From: Dryococelus australis
Lineage: Eukaryota > Arthropoda > Insecta > Phasmatodea > Phasmatidae
Length of the DNA stretch: 64,000 nucleotides
Direction: 5' to 3'
Assembly: GCA_029891345.1 (NCBI GenBank)
Contig: CM057002.1
Span: 64,746,590-64,810,589 of the forward strand
Shown: positions 10,774 through 23,573 of the stretch, piece by piece
How positions within the stretch are numbered: the stretch's first letter is position 1
Layout of the letters: each line of letters begins with the position of its first letter
Translations under genes and position numbers: made by a program
The notes under the pieces: model-generated
What the model saw: the letters and a program-made list of their open reading frames with translations, nothing else
Database searches by the model: none
What the model was told of the DNA's origin: nothing

Positions 10774-10918
10774 GAAGGCAATTAGAACACAAATGTTGGT
10801 GTCTCTTAGTGTGATTACTGAAGGCTATTAGAACACAAATGTTGGTGTCTCATAGTGTGATTACTGAAGGCTATTAGAACACAAATGTTTGTGTCACTTA
10901 GTGTGATTACTGAAGGCT
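10774..10918. repeat. Tandem repeat, 46 bp x 3
   Basis: Three near-identical 46-bp units start at 10774, 10820 and 10866 (each 'gaaggc.attagaacacaaa' ... 'tagtgtgattact'), followed by the first bases of a fourth. Confidence 0.95.
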
Positions 10919-13094
10919 CCGGAGAGGCATTTTACAATTTATTTGAAATTATACATTTGGTTCGCTCGCGGTAACATTTAAACTTCTAATTACTTTGGCA
11001 ATTAGTTTGATATAAAAAGATGAACATTTAAATAGGAGAACACCACACGAAAAACTTCCATGGCACATTTTTCATTAAATTCTAATAATATTAATAATTA
11101 TTTTGAAAAATAATTTTGTTCAATTTTGAAATTTTTATGAAAAATATATAACTTCAAAATTTCTGCATCTCTTTCGTAATTTTTGAAACATCATTTTACA
11201 CTACTTTCATACTTTTCCGCCTATTATTTCATATAACGCTGTTAATGGATCAAATATGCTAAGTATGAAGAAAACGCAAGACTGTTGAACGTGCCTAAAC
11301 GAGTAATTTTTCCTTTTATTAGGAATATTGGCATACTGCTAATTTGAGGAAAATGTGTGGGTTACAAACCGAACTATAGTAGACACAAATAACAATTATT
11401 TATACATGCAATTAATTACATTATGTCTATTTCCCTTACTTTATGTGCTAGAACAATTTTGATTATCTGTAGCCTAGAGGGAAATAAATTTGGTTTATAG
11501 ATTTAATGCGCATAACTAATTTTTAAATAAAATTGTATGCTAAGCTGTATTTATCTGATGCATAATAGTAAATTTAAAGGTATACTACTTAAAAAAACGG
11601 GTGATTATCATGGTTGCTTAGTGAATTTTGAGCAGGTATTTTTTATGTTTTTAAATATTAGATTTTTAATACATAATATAATAAAGTGAATATTGTTGTT
11701 TCGATGGTCTCCTACAATACTATTTGTATGTCACCTGTGGTGCACTTAGTTTGAAAATTATTGATACGTAATATTAAAAACTAAATTTTAGGTTAATATT
11801 TTTTCAAATGCTTTCAGTGCATACACTATAGTGAAACATTATCGAATATTGTGTTAATCGGTTCAATGCTTCCAGAGATTCACATGTATCATAGGATTTT
11901 GATTTCGAAGAAAATTTTTTAATAACTTTCCGTTTCCTTAATTCAAGTAGACTGCGATATAACTACACGCCAGACATTCAACCCGTTTTGGTAGGTCTTG
12001 AGCTATGATGAAATATATATGTTATTAAGCTGGTGTTATATTGCCAAAGAGGCTAAGAGATAGTGAACTTAATATTTTAACTACACAAGTGTGCTACATT
12101 AATCTGAGCATAACATATTGACAGACATGGCACAGGACTTTAAAGATTATATATGTCCACCAGTTTTAAATATATAAGTTCCTATTACACTTTTAAATTT
12201 TACAAATACTATATTTGGTAGAACTGGAACATTGCTTGCTGGATCCGGCGTGAATCGTTTGAGTAATAGTTAGTTAAATATATTTTCTTTTCTGATTGAT
12301 CTAACATGAGAATTAGTATAAAAATATTTTATGAATTAGAGTGTTTACTAATCCTAATAGTTATTATGACTATATAAACTTTTAAAGATTACATTTTAGA
12401 AAAGTACGTGATTAGAGAATATAAATCGTTAAAGTTTTGGTGGCTTGTAAAGCTACTTGCACGCCCCATTTGGTATAAATCAAATCTGTACTGGATATCC
12501 TAAGATACAATATTTTGTTAGTTTAAGTTGGCGCTGTCTTTACAGAAAATACTATGACATAATTACTTTAGTTTTTACATTATTGCAGCCAGGATAACAA
12601 TTTCGACTAAAATACGTATAATAAATATGTAGATATGGCATACTGATCTGATATATTTTAGGACAACATTTTGAAAATCACTGCATTATGTATATATTAA
12701 AAAAGAATAACACTTGTACCGTGACTTTACTCGCATGCCAAATATGAAGAAATTGAGTATTTCTCGAGTTTTAATTCACAAAGCTAATTTACTAATTAAT
12801 AAATAATTATTTCTTCATTAATGCGTATATACTCATTCATTTGGGTCTATATTACAAATTGGCGAAAAAAAAAGTCTGAGAATAAGCGTTTTTAGTACTC
12901 GCGTCAATTACTGCCAGCACGCAAAGTGTAATCGATTAAATAGTTCTTTGAACATTTAGTAATAACCTAACTTTTAATAATGAACATTTACATATTGAAA
13001 TAAACAATAGTTTATAAAACTTTTTTTGATAAGACGCAACTAATATAACATTTTTAGTTGCCTAAACTTTAGTATTTCATTTTACACTCAACTG
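10919..13094. other. Long AT-rich spacer
   Basis: About 2.2 kb with many homopolymer runs and no supported gene. Confidence 0.5.
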
Positions 13095-13329
13095 AAGTTA
13101 ATGACAATCATTGCAAACAGGCTGAGGCAACACAGATTACCAAGTTAATGACAATCATTACAAACAGGCTGAGGCAACACAGATTACCAAGTTAATGACA
13201 ATCATTACAAACAGGCTGAGGCAACACAGATTACCAAGTTAATGACAATCATTACAAACAGGCTGAGGCAACACAGATTACCAAGTTAATGACAATCATT
13301 ACCAATAGGCTGAGGCAACACAGATTACC
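13095..13329. repeat. Tandem repeat, 47 bp x 5
   Basis: Units start at 13095, 13142, 13189, 13236 and 13283, each 'aagttaatgacaatcatt' followed by 'acaggctgaggcaacacag' and 'attacc'. Copies differ at only a few positions, so the array is young. Confidence 0.95.
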
Positions 13330-14589
13330 AATTTCAGATAAATGTATTTTTTTATACAGCGAAATACGTTGAAACGAAAACCCACGTCCCTGCCATGCTT
13401 GTGAAACTCTTTAATTAGTCTGACAGCGTATGTAGCTGACGTATATATTACTTTCTTGTATGTTACTTATTTGTCCTCTGCTCTTTAACTTGATATTTGA
13501 TTTAAAATCACTTGAACTGCTATCTTGAATACAGGCCATGTATATATGTATTATTTATCCAGGGATCATTATTGATATCTTGACACGATGTGAACTAACG
13601 TAAAGAGGAATACGGCATTAAAAACACAAAAGAAACATTTTTAGTGTTTTATAATGTAGTAATTCTTATCTTAATTACTAACCGAAGTGTTTACAGCGTC
13701 TAAGTAGCCTCACAAGTCATATTCTAACTGCGTAGCAGCTTCGTAAGTTGTATGCCTCGATGAATTTTAAAATCATGTGCCTTGGCGATGTTCCTCGTGT
13801 AGAAATGTAATGCCAATCCGTAACGTATGTTTTTTTTCCCCCCTTGGGTTTTATATCATTTCTCTTCTGTCGGTGAATCTCTCCAAACTTACATTAATTC
13901 TTGGGCAGCACAAGAATTTCTGGTCATGAGTACAGCTTGTCTGACGTATTTGTTGGACTTGTTCCACTCATATTGTTGCTGCGTCGAGCGAAATCAACTT
14001 GCAGATTTTTATTTCAGTCCTTTACTTTTTAAACGTGCTTAAAATTTTCCCTAAGAAAAACTTTACTTCAACTTAACTTTTTCACTGGTACTGGAAATGT
14101 CTTGTGTTCATCGGACACGCACTCGTCGAGAAACTGAAATACGACTTCGGTGAAACGGGGAACTCGATTTACGAGCGAACTTCTGCACGGCCCCTCGAAA
14201 TGGCTGCTCCGCGAACTCTTGATTTGAACCTGCGACATGTAAACTTTTTTCTCAACAGCCACAGAATAATTCGCAATTTCTTTCAAGAAGGTTTTTTTTT
14301 CTGGATTTTCAGCTTCGATACTATTGATGATACATTTTTTAGAACATTAATATATCCGTTTACTCAGTACATGGATAGTAAGGAATTGAATATAAAAGGT
14401 AGAAAAAAAAAACTTATAAGAATCAGCGCCAGTGTTATCAGTAAATGTGTATTGTGGGAACTGCAAAGTAAAAATATATATTTTTCAGGTTATTCAGACA
14501 TAACATTAAAAAATATAATTTTATATTTAAAGAGTAGATTTTTTTTTTACAAATTTACAAACTACTGAAAACTGAAATCGTATACTTCG

Positions 14590-14590
<1 letters not shown>
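13330..14590. other. Spacer with a GC-richer patch at 14.09-14.25 kb
   Basis: Mostly AT-rich. At 14090-14250 both strands stay open over a less AT-rich patch; no family is recognised, and the longer + frame to 14568 runs into low-complexity AT sequence. Confidence 0.3.
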
Positions 14591-14591
<1 letters not shown>

Positions 14592-14627
<36 letters not shown>

Positions 14628-14636
14628 CATCTAGAT
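14592..14636. repeat. (AT)n microsatellite
   Basis: Uninterrupted AT dinucleotides over 45 bp. Confidence 0.97.
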
Positions 14637-14837
14637 AAATGTTTCTTGTGATCAAGAATAACTTTATAACGCCAAGTCAAAATCACAAACTATTTAACTC
14701 TAAGGTAATTATTCCACTATAAAAATGAATGAGAACTTTACATCGCACAAAGGGCCGTACCTGCCAGCCTTTCCTGCATTTGCACTTTTAGTAAATGTTT
14801 TCAATAAAACCTATGTAAAGCCATAGCTGTGTGCTCA

Positions 14838-15895
14838 CATTAAATGTGCGGAATGCCGAACAATTTTGAAACCCCTACTTAAGATCTAACTGTAGGTACA
14901 TTGTTAATTCCTCCACCATGTTTAAAATTGACATTGCCATGGAGCTCATCCCCTTATTCATGCGTCGTTAAATAAAATTGTGGAAATATTATAGAATAAA
15001 GTGTTTTAAATAGTTGCTCAATTGTACACTTAAATGCATTAAATTAGCAGAAAGTAAAATAAAAATTGGGTTTGCCTGTTTTCGGAGCACGGTCGTTTGT
15101 TCTGCGTGAATACGTCTACGTTGAGGTGCTCGGACGCCTTGATGAAATTTTAACATTCCCGGCACCGCTTAACTCCATCATATGGGGTTTTACGGGTATC
15201 ACTGGATTGCTTTCGAGCTGCTCTTTCCAACCGCATACGATTTCTGTATTGCGACTTGGGTTTTTGACGAGTATAGACCGAAATTATGTTAAGTTTTCTT
15301 AATTTTTGACAATTAACTCATACAATTTCACAATAACCACACTACACATATGTTTTTATACGCGCAATCGATTGATCTTGATGAGAGCTGTCGATTGAAA
15401 CTGAAACGAGCGTCGTAGCTTCTCCTAGTCAAAAGTTACACTGCGCGGAATTTATGATACGCGGCGAAACGAACTCAAAATTGCGGTGCGTCCCCCCCCC
15501 CCCCCTTTTTCAAGCTACGCGCTATGCTTCGCAGCCTTCACTCAACGTAACATATTCTTTGATCGTTTGGCAATCGAGTGGTGTAATTGAATTTTGAATG
15601 TAGACGATAGATTCGGGGCTGCAATGTCAAACTGTATACCCCGATTTTGATATCATCGGATTTTATTGATTGCCTCCCACTATGGTTGCAAATTTAAAGA
15701 CGTATTCACGTCAATAATTCGAGAATTTACTAACCTTTACCTACGAATTTTAATTCAGCGTTCAAGTGTGGAACTGCATACCCTCCGCCATGACAGTTTT
15801 ACTGGCCGCTTGGCAATCAGTACGTCCGTAAAATATATGCAGCCAGACACAGCAACATTTTCCAAAGGTTGGTTACAAAGTGCTCAAATGACTTG
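14838..15895 (-). mobile_element. Old MITE-A copy, apparently split by an insertion
   Basis: The part at 14838-15050 ('attcctccaccatgtttaaa', 'attgacattgccatggagct', 'cttattcatgcgtcgttaaa') matches the MITE-A copy at 49491-49905. The rest of that copy is found at 15720-15895 ('cgtccgtaaaatatatgcag', 'acattttccaaagg', 'acaaagtgctca'). The intervening 600 bp are absent from other copies and include a poly-C run at 15490. The copy is clearly more diverged than the others. Confidence 0.55.
15066..15715. other. Unassigned insert within the old MITE-A copy
   Basis: A + frame of 78 codons (15066-15302) has no recognised domain. I could not find terminal repeats that would make this a transposon. 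Confidence 0.25.
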
Positions 15896-16877
15896 CAATT
15901 CTCGCAGTGAGATGCGTCGTTGTACCACGTTCCTCCAATGCTCAGTATCTCTCTACACCATCGCCCTTGCAGTTCACTGCAACCTAGAGCGGCACCAGTG
16001 AAATTGCGTGTTGCCTACCTGCGCAGGCAGTAGTTCCACATTTCCCGAAATTCCTTAGCCGTTTGCTCTAGAGCCGTCGGTCTGTATCTGTTGCACCAAA
16101 ACAGCCGTGGGGAAACTGCGGCCCAATGACCAATCACAGCTCGCTAGCTTGACTCGAGTGGCCCCTCGCAACTTTCGAAAATAACATTGGAAATGGCCCG
16201 TTAACATAACTGAAGTGGCGAGCAGTATCTTGAGAATAGTGTTCAAATAACGAACTGTAATTTGGTGCTCGTATTTTGTATAATTTTTTTGGTTTGCTAT
16301 TATTGTACTATATCAGAATAATTTAAGCAAATTATAAAGAGAAATTATTCTTGGTATAATAACAGTAGAGGTATAGGACGCAAAGCCATGCTGCATATTA
16401 ACCATCTTAGGACACAAGTATGTAGGACATAAAAACTTACTAAAAAATTAAAAATAATAATGCTGTCAGCAACACCAAATTGAGATCTAAATTTTCCCCC
16501 TTCCTGGGAAAATTCCCCCACAATGCATTAAAACAACATAAGTTGTTATTTTAGGAACACAGTTCATTCAAGTATAACATTTTATGACCAACTATATAAT
16601 GGTTACTATTATTTTTACGATAATAATTTGGCTACCTATACTCTGTATATGATTGAGGATTTTTACGGACTAATTTTTTGGAGACTTCAGATATCCAATT
16701 AGCATAACATTACCTGAAACAATTCATCGTCTATGTCAATTAGATTCCGATATTTATATATATTATCACTAAGAATTCCTATTTTCAAAGTCTTCTCTCT
16801 CCCTTAAAAATATTTTATGTTAGCGGGCTAAAACAACGTGCTCTCCTTATAATTTTGCACAAGAAATATATTTACAA
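15896..16877. other. Spacer; possible hAT-like scrap
   Basis: A GC-richer stretch at 15900-16240 includes 'ggggaaactgcggccc', resembling the 'aaactgcggccc' motif common near hAT-type element ends. The evidence is too thin to define an element. The rest is AT-rich. Confidence 0.25.
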
Positions 16878-17055
<178 letters not shown>

Positions 17056-17370
17056 TTGTGAAGCCAGACTCACGGAGAAAAATTTTCAAAATCGTTAATG
17101 CAAGTAAATTAAAGACAAATTGGTTGAAAGAAACACAATTAGACCTGGAACAACTGAAAATTCCAGAAGAAGAAATTAAGGACATGAAAAAAATCATAAA
17201 TATAATTAGAAACAAGAAAATTGAACAATAGCCTAAAAAAGAAATGATAGGGAGAAGATCGACAGAGGAAAGGAAGAAAAAAACTTAGTGAATTAATGAA
17301 GAGGTTTTGGGAAGAAAGAATAAGTTAAAAAGGAAGTGAAGCAGTGATTGGCTCAAGTTCACACGCTCTC
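17056..17370 (+). pseudogene. Tail of a non-LTR retrotransposon ORF
   Basis: The + strand reads NASKLKTNWLKETQLDLEQL, then KIPEEEIKDMKKIINIIRNK and a stop. After a frame slip it continues KKEMIGRRSTEERKKKLSEL and MKRFWEERIS. Basic C-terminal tails with a 'W...E.RK..SERMK.FW' pattern occur at the end of some insect LINE ORF2-type proteins or their derived 'craniofacial development protein 2-like' predictions. The stop and frame slip show that it is dead, and the reverse transcriptase domain is absent. Family is uncertain. Confidence 0.42.
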
Positions 17371-17398
17371 CTGTAGGGGAATAATCGGAGATAATAAT

Positions 17399-18612
17399 AT
17401 ATAGGTTGTTCGAAAACTAGCCCGAAATATTTTGGGAGGTGAATCATTGTCGAGAATGAGGGAGACTTATTTCTTGCAACTTTAGCCCAGCGCAACTCCT
17501 GAGGGAGATATACGCCCTTTAAAATCGAGTTTATAATACGTATTTTCGCAACGTATCGAAAACGGCATTAAATTAAACCACTATTTTCTGAACAATGTTT
17601 GGTGTTATCGCGATCTTCAACGAAAATAACAGTGTTAATATTGTCCGCCTACATGCAAATAAGAGGGAGGCCAACCTTTAATTGCATACAATTATTTTTC
17701 TATCGAGTGATGTGGCATTTTGAAGCGGTCGTCTTAATCAGTACGTCCTAGTTAAGAAAACAGATTCTCTTTTTGCAAGTGCTCAGGACCCACCGTTCGT
17801 TTTAAAACGCAGACTATTATGTCCACGGCGAAGCTACAATGCCTGGTACGTAGGCAATACCTATACAGCCATCGTGACATCACACGCGTGCATTACGCCA
17901 GAAACAAGACATGTCAGAGGCAAATTAATTAGCTTTATTACTGCAGGTTTATTACTTTGCTGTTCGTGATGTCTACAGCAGGTGTTCGAAAGGTCCACCA
18001 GCATTTTTGAGGCGTCGGATCATAGATTGGCGCGCAGAGACCTACGTACGAGGACTATCTTTTACGTCTCCAACGGCGGTAACAAGCCGCCCAGCGAGGT
18101 CCTGTACAGTGGTGACAGGATCCACCTGCGCGTGTGTGAACTATTGCCTACGTGCCATCGTAACGTCACCGCTGACATGTTTGTGTGCGTTTTCGAAGGA
18201 AACGGTGGGTCCTGGGCACTTGCAACATGAGGACCTTTTTTTGTTAAGTAGGACGTACTGGGTCAGACGACCACATCGTAATGCCATATCACATAACGTC
18301 AAAACAATTGCATGCAATGGTATGGTGGCCATCTCTGTTATTTGTATTCAGGCGGACGGTCCCAACACTATTTTTTATTTTTTCATATGTTGAAGATCTC
18401 GATAACACTTAACATTGTTCAGAAAATTGCGGATTAATTCAGCGTCGTTTACGGTATGTTGCGAAAATACAAATTATAGAATTGATTTTCAAAGGCGGAT
18501 ATCTCTCTTAAGGGTTGGGCTATGCTATAAATTGCAGTATACAAGTGTCCCCATGTTCCATAAAGAATCACTTCACAAAATATTTCGGGTGGGTACAGAA
18601 CAATCTGGAATC
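17399..18612 (-). mobile_element. Foldback-like DNA element with ~480-bp inverted arms
   Basis: The left arm (about 17402-17905) and the complement of the right arm (about 18130-18612) align over their whole length. Matching segments include 'cccgaaatattttg', 'cgta/gtattttcgcaac', 'attttctgaacaatgtt', 'tccgcct', 'cagtacgtcctagttaa' and 'caggacccaccgtt'. Only about 225 bp lie between the arms. That centre encodes the end of a transposase, so the element looks like an internal-deletion derivative of a Tc1/mariner-type transposon with very long TIRs. Confidence 0.78.
17973..18130 (-). pseudogene. C-terminus of a Tc1/mariner-group transposase
   Basis: The minus strand reads VDPVTTVQDLAGRLVTAVGD, an internal stop after SPRT, then SARQSMIRRLKNAGGPFEHL and a final stop at 17973-17975. 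Insect mariner-group transposases often end with '..DL..RI..A...I......V..S..RR...CI...G.HFEHLL', which this fits. The catalytic core is missing. It lies exactly between the inverted arms of the surrounding element. Confidence 0.7.
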
Positions 18613-19137
18613 TGAATAGGCAGACGCGTCTCACTACGGATGTAATCGTCACGTACCAATGTATTCGGTAAAGATCGCAATAATCTGTTTAAACACAATA
18701 AACGAATGTGCATTCTTTGGAAAGTGCTTGTTTCTCAACGCATTGCTGACATTACACTATCCGTTCACAGCTTACTGTACTGACGACAACGTATCAAAGC
18801 GCTCGTGGTGTGCTGCTACAATCGATGTTTTGTTAGATGGGTAATGTTGTGTGCGGGTTGCATAGATACGGAAAAATAGGCGCGGGTGACTCACCCGGTA
18901 TGGCTTGTGTGGTTCTGTTTCTCTTTAATTGTTTTCAAATAGTGACCGCGCACTTATGAAGTACTTCACGGAACAAATACTCGGATAATACCCAGTTTCT
19001 AAACTGCTAGTAAACAAATGTATAGCTGTTCGAGTCATTCGTTCGCCAAGCGTAGCACCATGGCTAAGTGATGTTTTCTATCATACGAAGATAAAACCCT
19101 CAAAACTGTAACTTCTAGGAACACATCACCGACGTGA
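18613..19137. other. Spacer, nothing recognised
   Basis: Mixed composition; short frames only. Confidence 0.4.
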
Positions 19138-19782
19138 GGATTTACAACAACCCGTCGCGCCCGTCCGTCATCCGTCCGTCAATCAAGTGACCAACAGCCA
19201 ATCATAAGTGGCCATCAATTCTATCCGTCCGTCCGTCAAAACCTTGGCATGCTTTAGCTTTGGACGGACGAACGGATGAAATTACAGCCTTCTAAACTTG
19301 CACGCTTTGTTATTCGTTCATCCCGAGTGCTCTACAAGGCTGTGTAGTTTGTGCAGAGTTTTGTTTTGGCTGTCTTTTGTTTTCATATATTTGTTTATGT
19401 AGCTGTAAAATTAAATTAAGTTACTTTTTTTTCGAAATACTTATTGATTATTACGCGTGAAAACACGAGCTCCTTTTGTGCAGTAGTAAAGACAGTAAAT
19501 TTATTCTTTATATGCAATTAAAATTTTTTTATACATCGATTAATTTCCGTTACGTACGTATGTGGTTGTTTTAGGTTCTTAGAAATATAATATCGCAAAA
19601 TATTTTCACTTTTTATGGAGATTATTTCCTATTTGCAAACAGTTTAGTTTTTATTAGTTTGCAGCAGTAAACGTACGACGGACGTACGAAGTTTGGTTGT
19701 AAATCGCTCGGCTGGGGGACGGACGAACGTATGGCGGACGGACGGGTGACGGACGGACACCACGGGCTGTCATAAATTCTGC
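19138..19782. mobile_element. MITE-B, GACGGACG-rich, copy 1
   Basis: It begins GGATTTACAACAACCCGTCG and its interior near both ends is full of CCGTCCGTC / GACGGACG repeats. The right end (near 19770-19782) is a weaker inverted match. The interior ('gtgaccaacagccaatca', 'ttaagttac', 'gattgtttt'-type segments) matches 50740-51356 throughout. No coding capacity. Confidence 0.8.
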
Positions 19783-20664
19783 CTTAAATTAATTTCGTAT
19801 GCGTCATAATATGTATTCTGTTTACTGTGAAATTTTAAATCTTATACTGTCGTTTTTAAGGACTTCGAATATAATTTAGTTTTAGTTTTAGTCGCAATTA
19901 AGTAAGGATGCTAATAAAAGCCCAGAATATCTTAAAACTCTTCTTAATACTAATTTTTACAATCGCTATACGGGTATGATTATACTATACCAAACTTTTA
20001 CATACCGCCGACTCAATATTTATGTCGTTTATATAGGAGATAATATTTTATTTTTCCTCCACGTTTTTCCCGAAAGGATTTTTTTGTACATCAGTGCAGT
20101 CTAATTGCGAGAACACGTCACAAAAGTTGTTTAAAATTTAAGAGGGAGCGCAAACAATACTGGACTCTCTCCCCCTGCGCAGGAACAAATTAAACCTGCA
20201 AATCTCTCCAAATCATTCTGGTTCCCAATGCCACTTTCCAAACTTTCAACTACTTTTCCGACGAAATCCAGTTCAATCCTTTAATCGGATTGTTTATCAG
20301 GCCGACTGAAACTGTCTACTCTCCGAGGATTTGATTAGCTGCCGCCCCAAAACATTCCGAATTCTGCCTCAGGTTCTGTACAGCAGGAACGGGAGTCTCA
20401 CTTCCTCTATGCCTACTTCAGCGTTCCGTCGAGGATTTAAGGACGTTCACCTGGAGATTTTCGTTCGAAAATGTGCGCATCTTATAGTGTCGTACAATCA
20501 ATGCTTAGCGTTTCACATTTTTGCAAGTTGACGTTCGGATGAAAAATATAAACGTAGGAGAATGGATGAGAACTCTTAAAAAATGTTTTAATACCAACGA
20601 AAATATTGCAGACTTTAACACCAACTTAAACCATCAATGCGACTACCAAATATAAAGCCTACAT
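19783..20664. other. Spacer with a GC-richer patch, no gene recognised
   Basis: AT-rich, then at 20150-20470 a less AT-rich stretch with a 66-codon + frame and no domain. Confidence 0.35.
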
Positions 20665-20706
20665 ACACACACACACACACAATTATATGTATATATATAT
20701 ATATAT
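20665..20706. repeat. (AC)n and (AT)n microsatellites
   Basis: 16 bp of AC and 18 bp of AT separated by 'aattatatgt'. Confidence 0.9.
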
Positions 20707-23161
20707 CACTCCAATTAGATTGTATAACAATTTACAGTAAAATCAGGCTCATATGTTTTTATTTAATAGATGTCGTTATATCTGCACGCACTGTACAGGA
20801 AAAAAAAAAACAGAAAACTAACCGTGTATTTTAATTTTGCAGTGTAGAAAGAAAAAAAAATATTACTCACTCTTTAAAAAAAATGTTTATTTCTTTCAGA
20901 AATGATAATTATGACGATGCCTGTCATGATGATCGCGATGGTGATGATTGTTATGATGAAGACAGGTCTAACTTTATTATTAACCCCAGGCAACGTTACA
21001 CCCATAGTGATTAGACAGAATGATTTAACAGTGGTTCAGCATCGCCTTCCGCAGAATGAGATTAAACCACTACCACTAGAGAATTTATGATATTTCACGT
21101 GACTGTGCTTGAGTTAAGGATGAATTACTGTTTCGTTTGTTGGATCTATACATATTTTTAACATCAAGCCTTAATTAATGATTTGCAATCTCAATTGCCG
21201 CCCTCTTTAAGAGTGGGATGGACCCCCGCATTTTCTGTGAAACAGTAGTTTGCGCGATTACACGTATCTCAGTAAATAAATGTTCTGCAAATACGATTTT
21301 TTCTTAAGAAAAGATAAAGAAAAACAGTTATGTATGCTTCTATTTGTTTTTGTCATACGAAGTGTACTCTTTGGAAAACAATCGTGCAAGTGGTTAAAAA
21401 TCGCATTTTTAAAGCTTGCCTACGCAGTTTCCTTAAGTGGCTAGAGAAAAGTAAAAATATGCGGCGTAGTTTAATTTGTGGTTTTTCATCACGTGTAATG
21501 AAACCCCTATGTTACATATTTAATCTGCGCAGTACAGCGTTACGCCGGAAACACTGCGCGCCTTGCGCGTAGGAACGATGAGGCAATAGGCGTGCGTGTT
21601 AGTGTCGCCCGTATCGCTCCCTCGCTTCTTGACCTTGGGCGTGGCGTTCCCATGGGAGCGATCCCAATCTTAATGATTGACATTTTCAGGAAGTTAAAAT
21701 ATATCAGGTTGGTAACTTTTACTATGAACGTGAAGTGACCTCTCCCTATGTTTAATCTACGCCCCAAAACTAACGAACTTGTTTAGTTCGTTGGCGTTAC
21801 AGGCACTGCGGATTCTTTTATTTTTAAACACTTGGGATCATAAATATAATCAATTCGCGGTGTTTTCACTCTTTTGGAATAAAACCTTTTTAAAATAACC
21901 CTATGTATGACGTGTTTGTTTGTTTCCATAATATGTAATCTATCACAAGCATTCTATAGTTGGTTGACGTAAAACAACGCTCTTTTACCATCCAACTGAA
22001 CTTTAAGTGCATTCTCTATCCATAGTTTCTAAGGGGACTGACAAAAAATTTCAATCATGTGGACATTCAATTAATGTAGTCTTGAAATGTAGAGAAATCA
22101 AGAATGGGAGCACAGAATATGTTCAATATGGATGTGGGATTTCAATTCATCCGAGTTCAATACATAGAGGTTCCACTGTATTTTATCTAGAACGTATATT
22201 ATTTAATTTGTCAAAAGCATCAATAAAAACAAAGAGAGATAGGTGTTTTCCTAATATCTAGCAATAAATAATTTTTATGCAGAATATTATTCAACTGAGT
22301 GCGCATGAATGCACTGCGTTCTGTTTTTTTGTAATTTTTGGACTTGGATAAGCTTTGTTTGCATGAGGAGGAGGAATAATTTGAAAGTTTAACTTAAGCA
22401 GGCTTTCAGAAAAGTTGGAAGTAACCGTGAATAGATTATGGCCACAGTATATCTAACGGCAACAGCAGTTAGTGGGTTCGTATTCGTCCCGCCATCTTGG
22501 ATTGATTCACAGGATGTTTGTCATATTTTTGTAGACCATTTTGCATATATTTAACTATGATCTGATACTGACATTATACAGTCACCATCTCGTTTACATC
22601 TTCACACATCTTGTTGGCACTGTCCACCATCTTTGTACGGGCCGCTTATTTATTTATGATCACCGTATTGTTACCTGTCGCCATAGTTTGTTATGCTTGC
22701 CATATAATAGGGTGAGCCACTGGTTACCCGGTCGCCACTTTTCGTGGTCAGCTATACTTGTTTTAGAAGTCGGCCATTACTTGGTCACCATTTAGATGTC
22801 AACCGACATGTTTATTTGGTGTTGGCTGCTAGGTGGCGCTGATTACCCGTTATCGATTTACTGCTATCTTTGGCTTAGTGTTTGCCGCCAGACGAAGGTT
22901 ATTTTTCATTCAGTCGCTTTCGTGCCACTTGATCGATATGCTTAAGGTCGAAGTATAAGTTACAGAGCGGGGCCTCTTCCCCTTATCGTAATATTTATGG
23001 TAAGGCATTCCACAAATCTTGTGAGTATGCGTACACTGAAATGCTGGATTTTGGGATGGTGAGATTCTTCAGCTAACTGAGTTAAGAGTGCATGTGTGCC
23101 GGATGCTAAGGATTTTTAAGTTATGTATGAAACACCATACTCAAAAATTGTTCCTTGTATA
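20707..23161. other. Spacer; small palindrome at 21.77 kb
   Basis: No gene is supported. A short perfect stem 'aacgaact'/'agttcgtt' with a 5-nt loop lies near 21771-21791. The stretch 22430-22900 repeats 'gtcgccat' and 'ccatctt' motifs irregularly. Confidence 0.35.
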
Positions 23162-23360
23162 TTCCATTCACGACTGGAACAGACTTCTGAAAACCAACTT
23201 TTGAAAAAAAAAACCCTAGCCATTAGCTGCATGCATAACTGGTAAAAAAAAAAAAAAAGTGGCAGGTGTGAGTACAGTACCAGCACAACCTCCACTATGC
23301 ATGCAGCTAATGGCTAGGGTGTTTTTTCAAAGGTTGGTTTTCATAAATCTGTTCCAATAG
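23162..23360. mobile_element. Foldback MITE-C, copy 1
   Basis: The left arm runs 'cattcacgactggaacaga', 'gaaaaccaacttttgaaa', 'accctagccattagctgcat', 'gcat'. The complement of the right arm repeats it ('ttggaacagatttatgaaaa', 'ccaacctttgaaaa', 'accctagccattagctgcat'). The arms are about 75 bp and nearly perfect, and they enclose a short A-rich centre. A second copy is at 51383-51521. Confidence 0.88.
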
Positions 23361-23573
23361 TTAATGTACTATAGTCAGGTTTTGATATGTATATCTGTCA
23401 CCATGCATTACTAAAACAAAATATTTCCGGTTATGTAAAAAAAATAATAATTTAAAGTAAAATTTTGTTTTTCTCGTTATACAAGTAAATCAACACTTAT
23501 TTTCTTTTTAATTTATTATAGCCAATCTGGTACCAGGTTTCATTGTCCTCGGAAAAAACTGTGTCTGTCCACT

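Noticed and set aside
14068-14568. Overlapping ORFs (72 minus, 154 plus codons)
   Set aside because: The plus frame runs into homopolymer-rich AT sequence, and the shared GC-richer patch has no domain.
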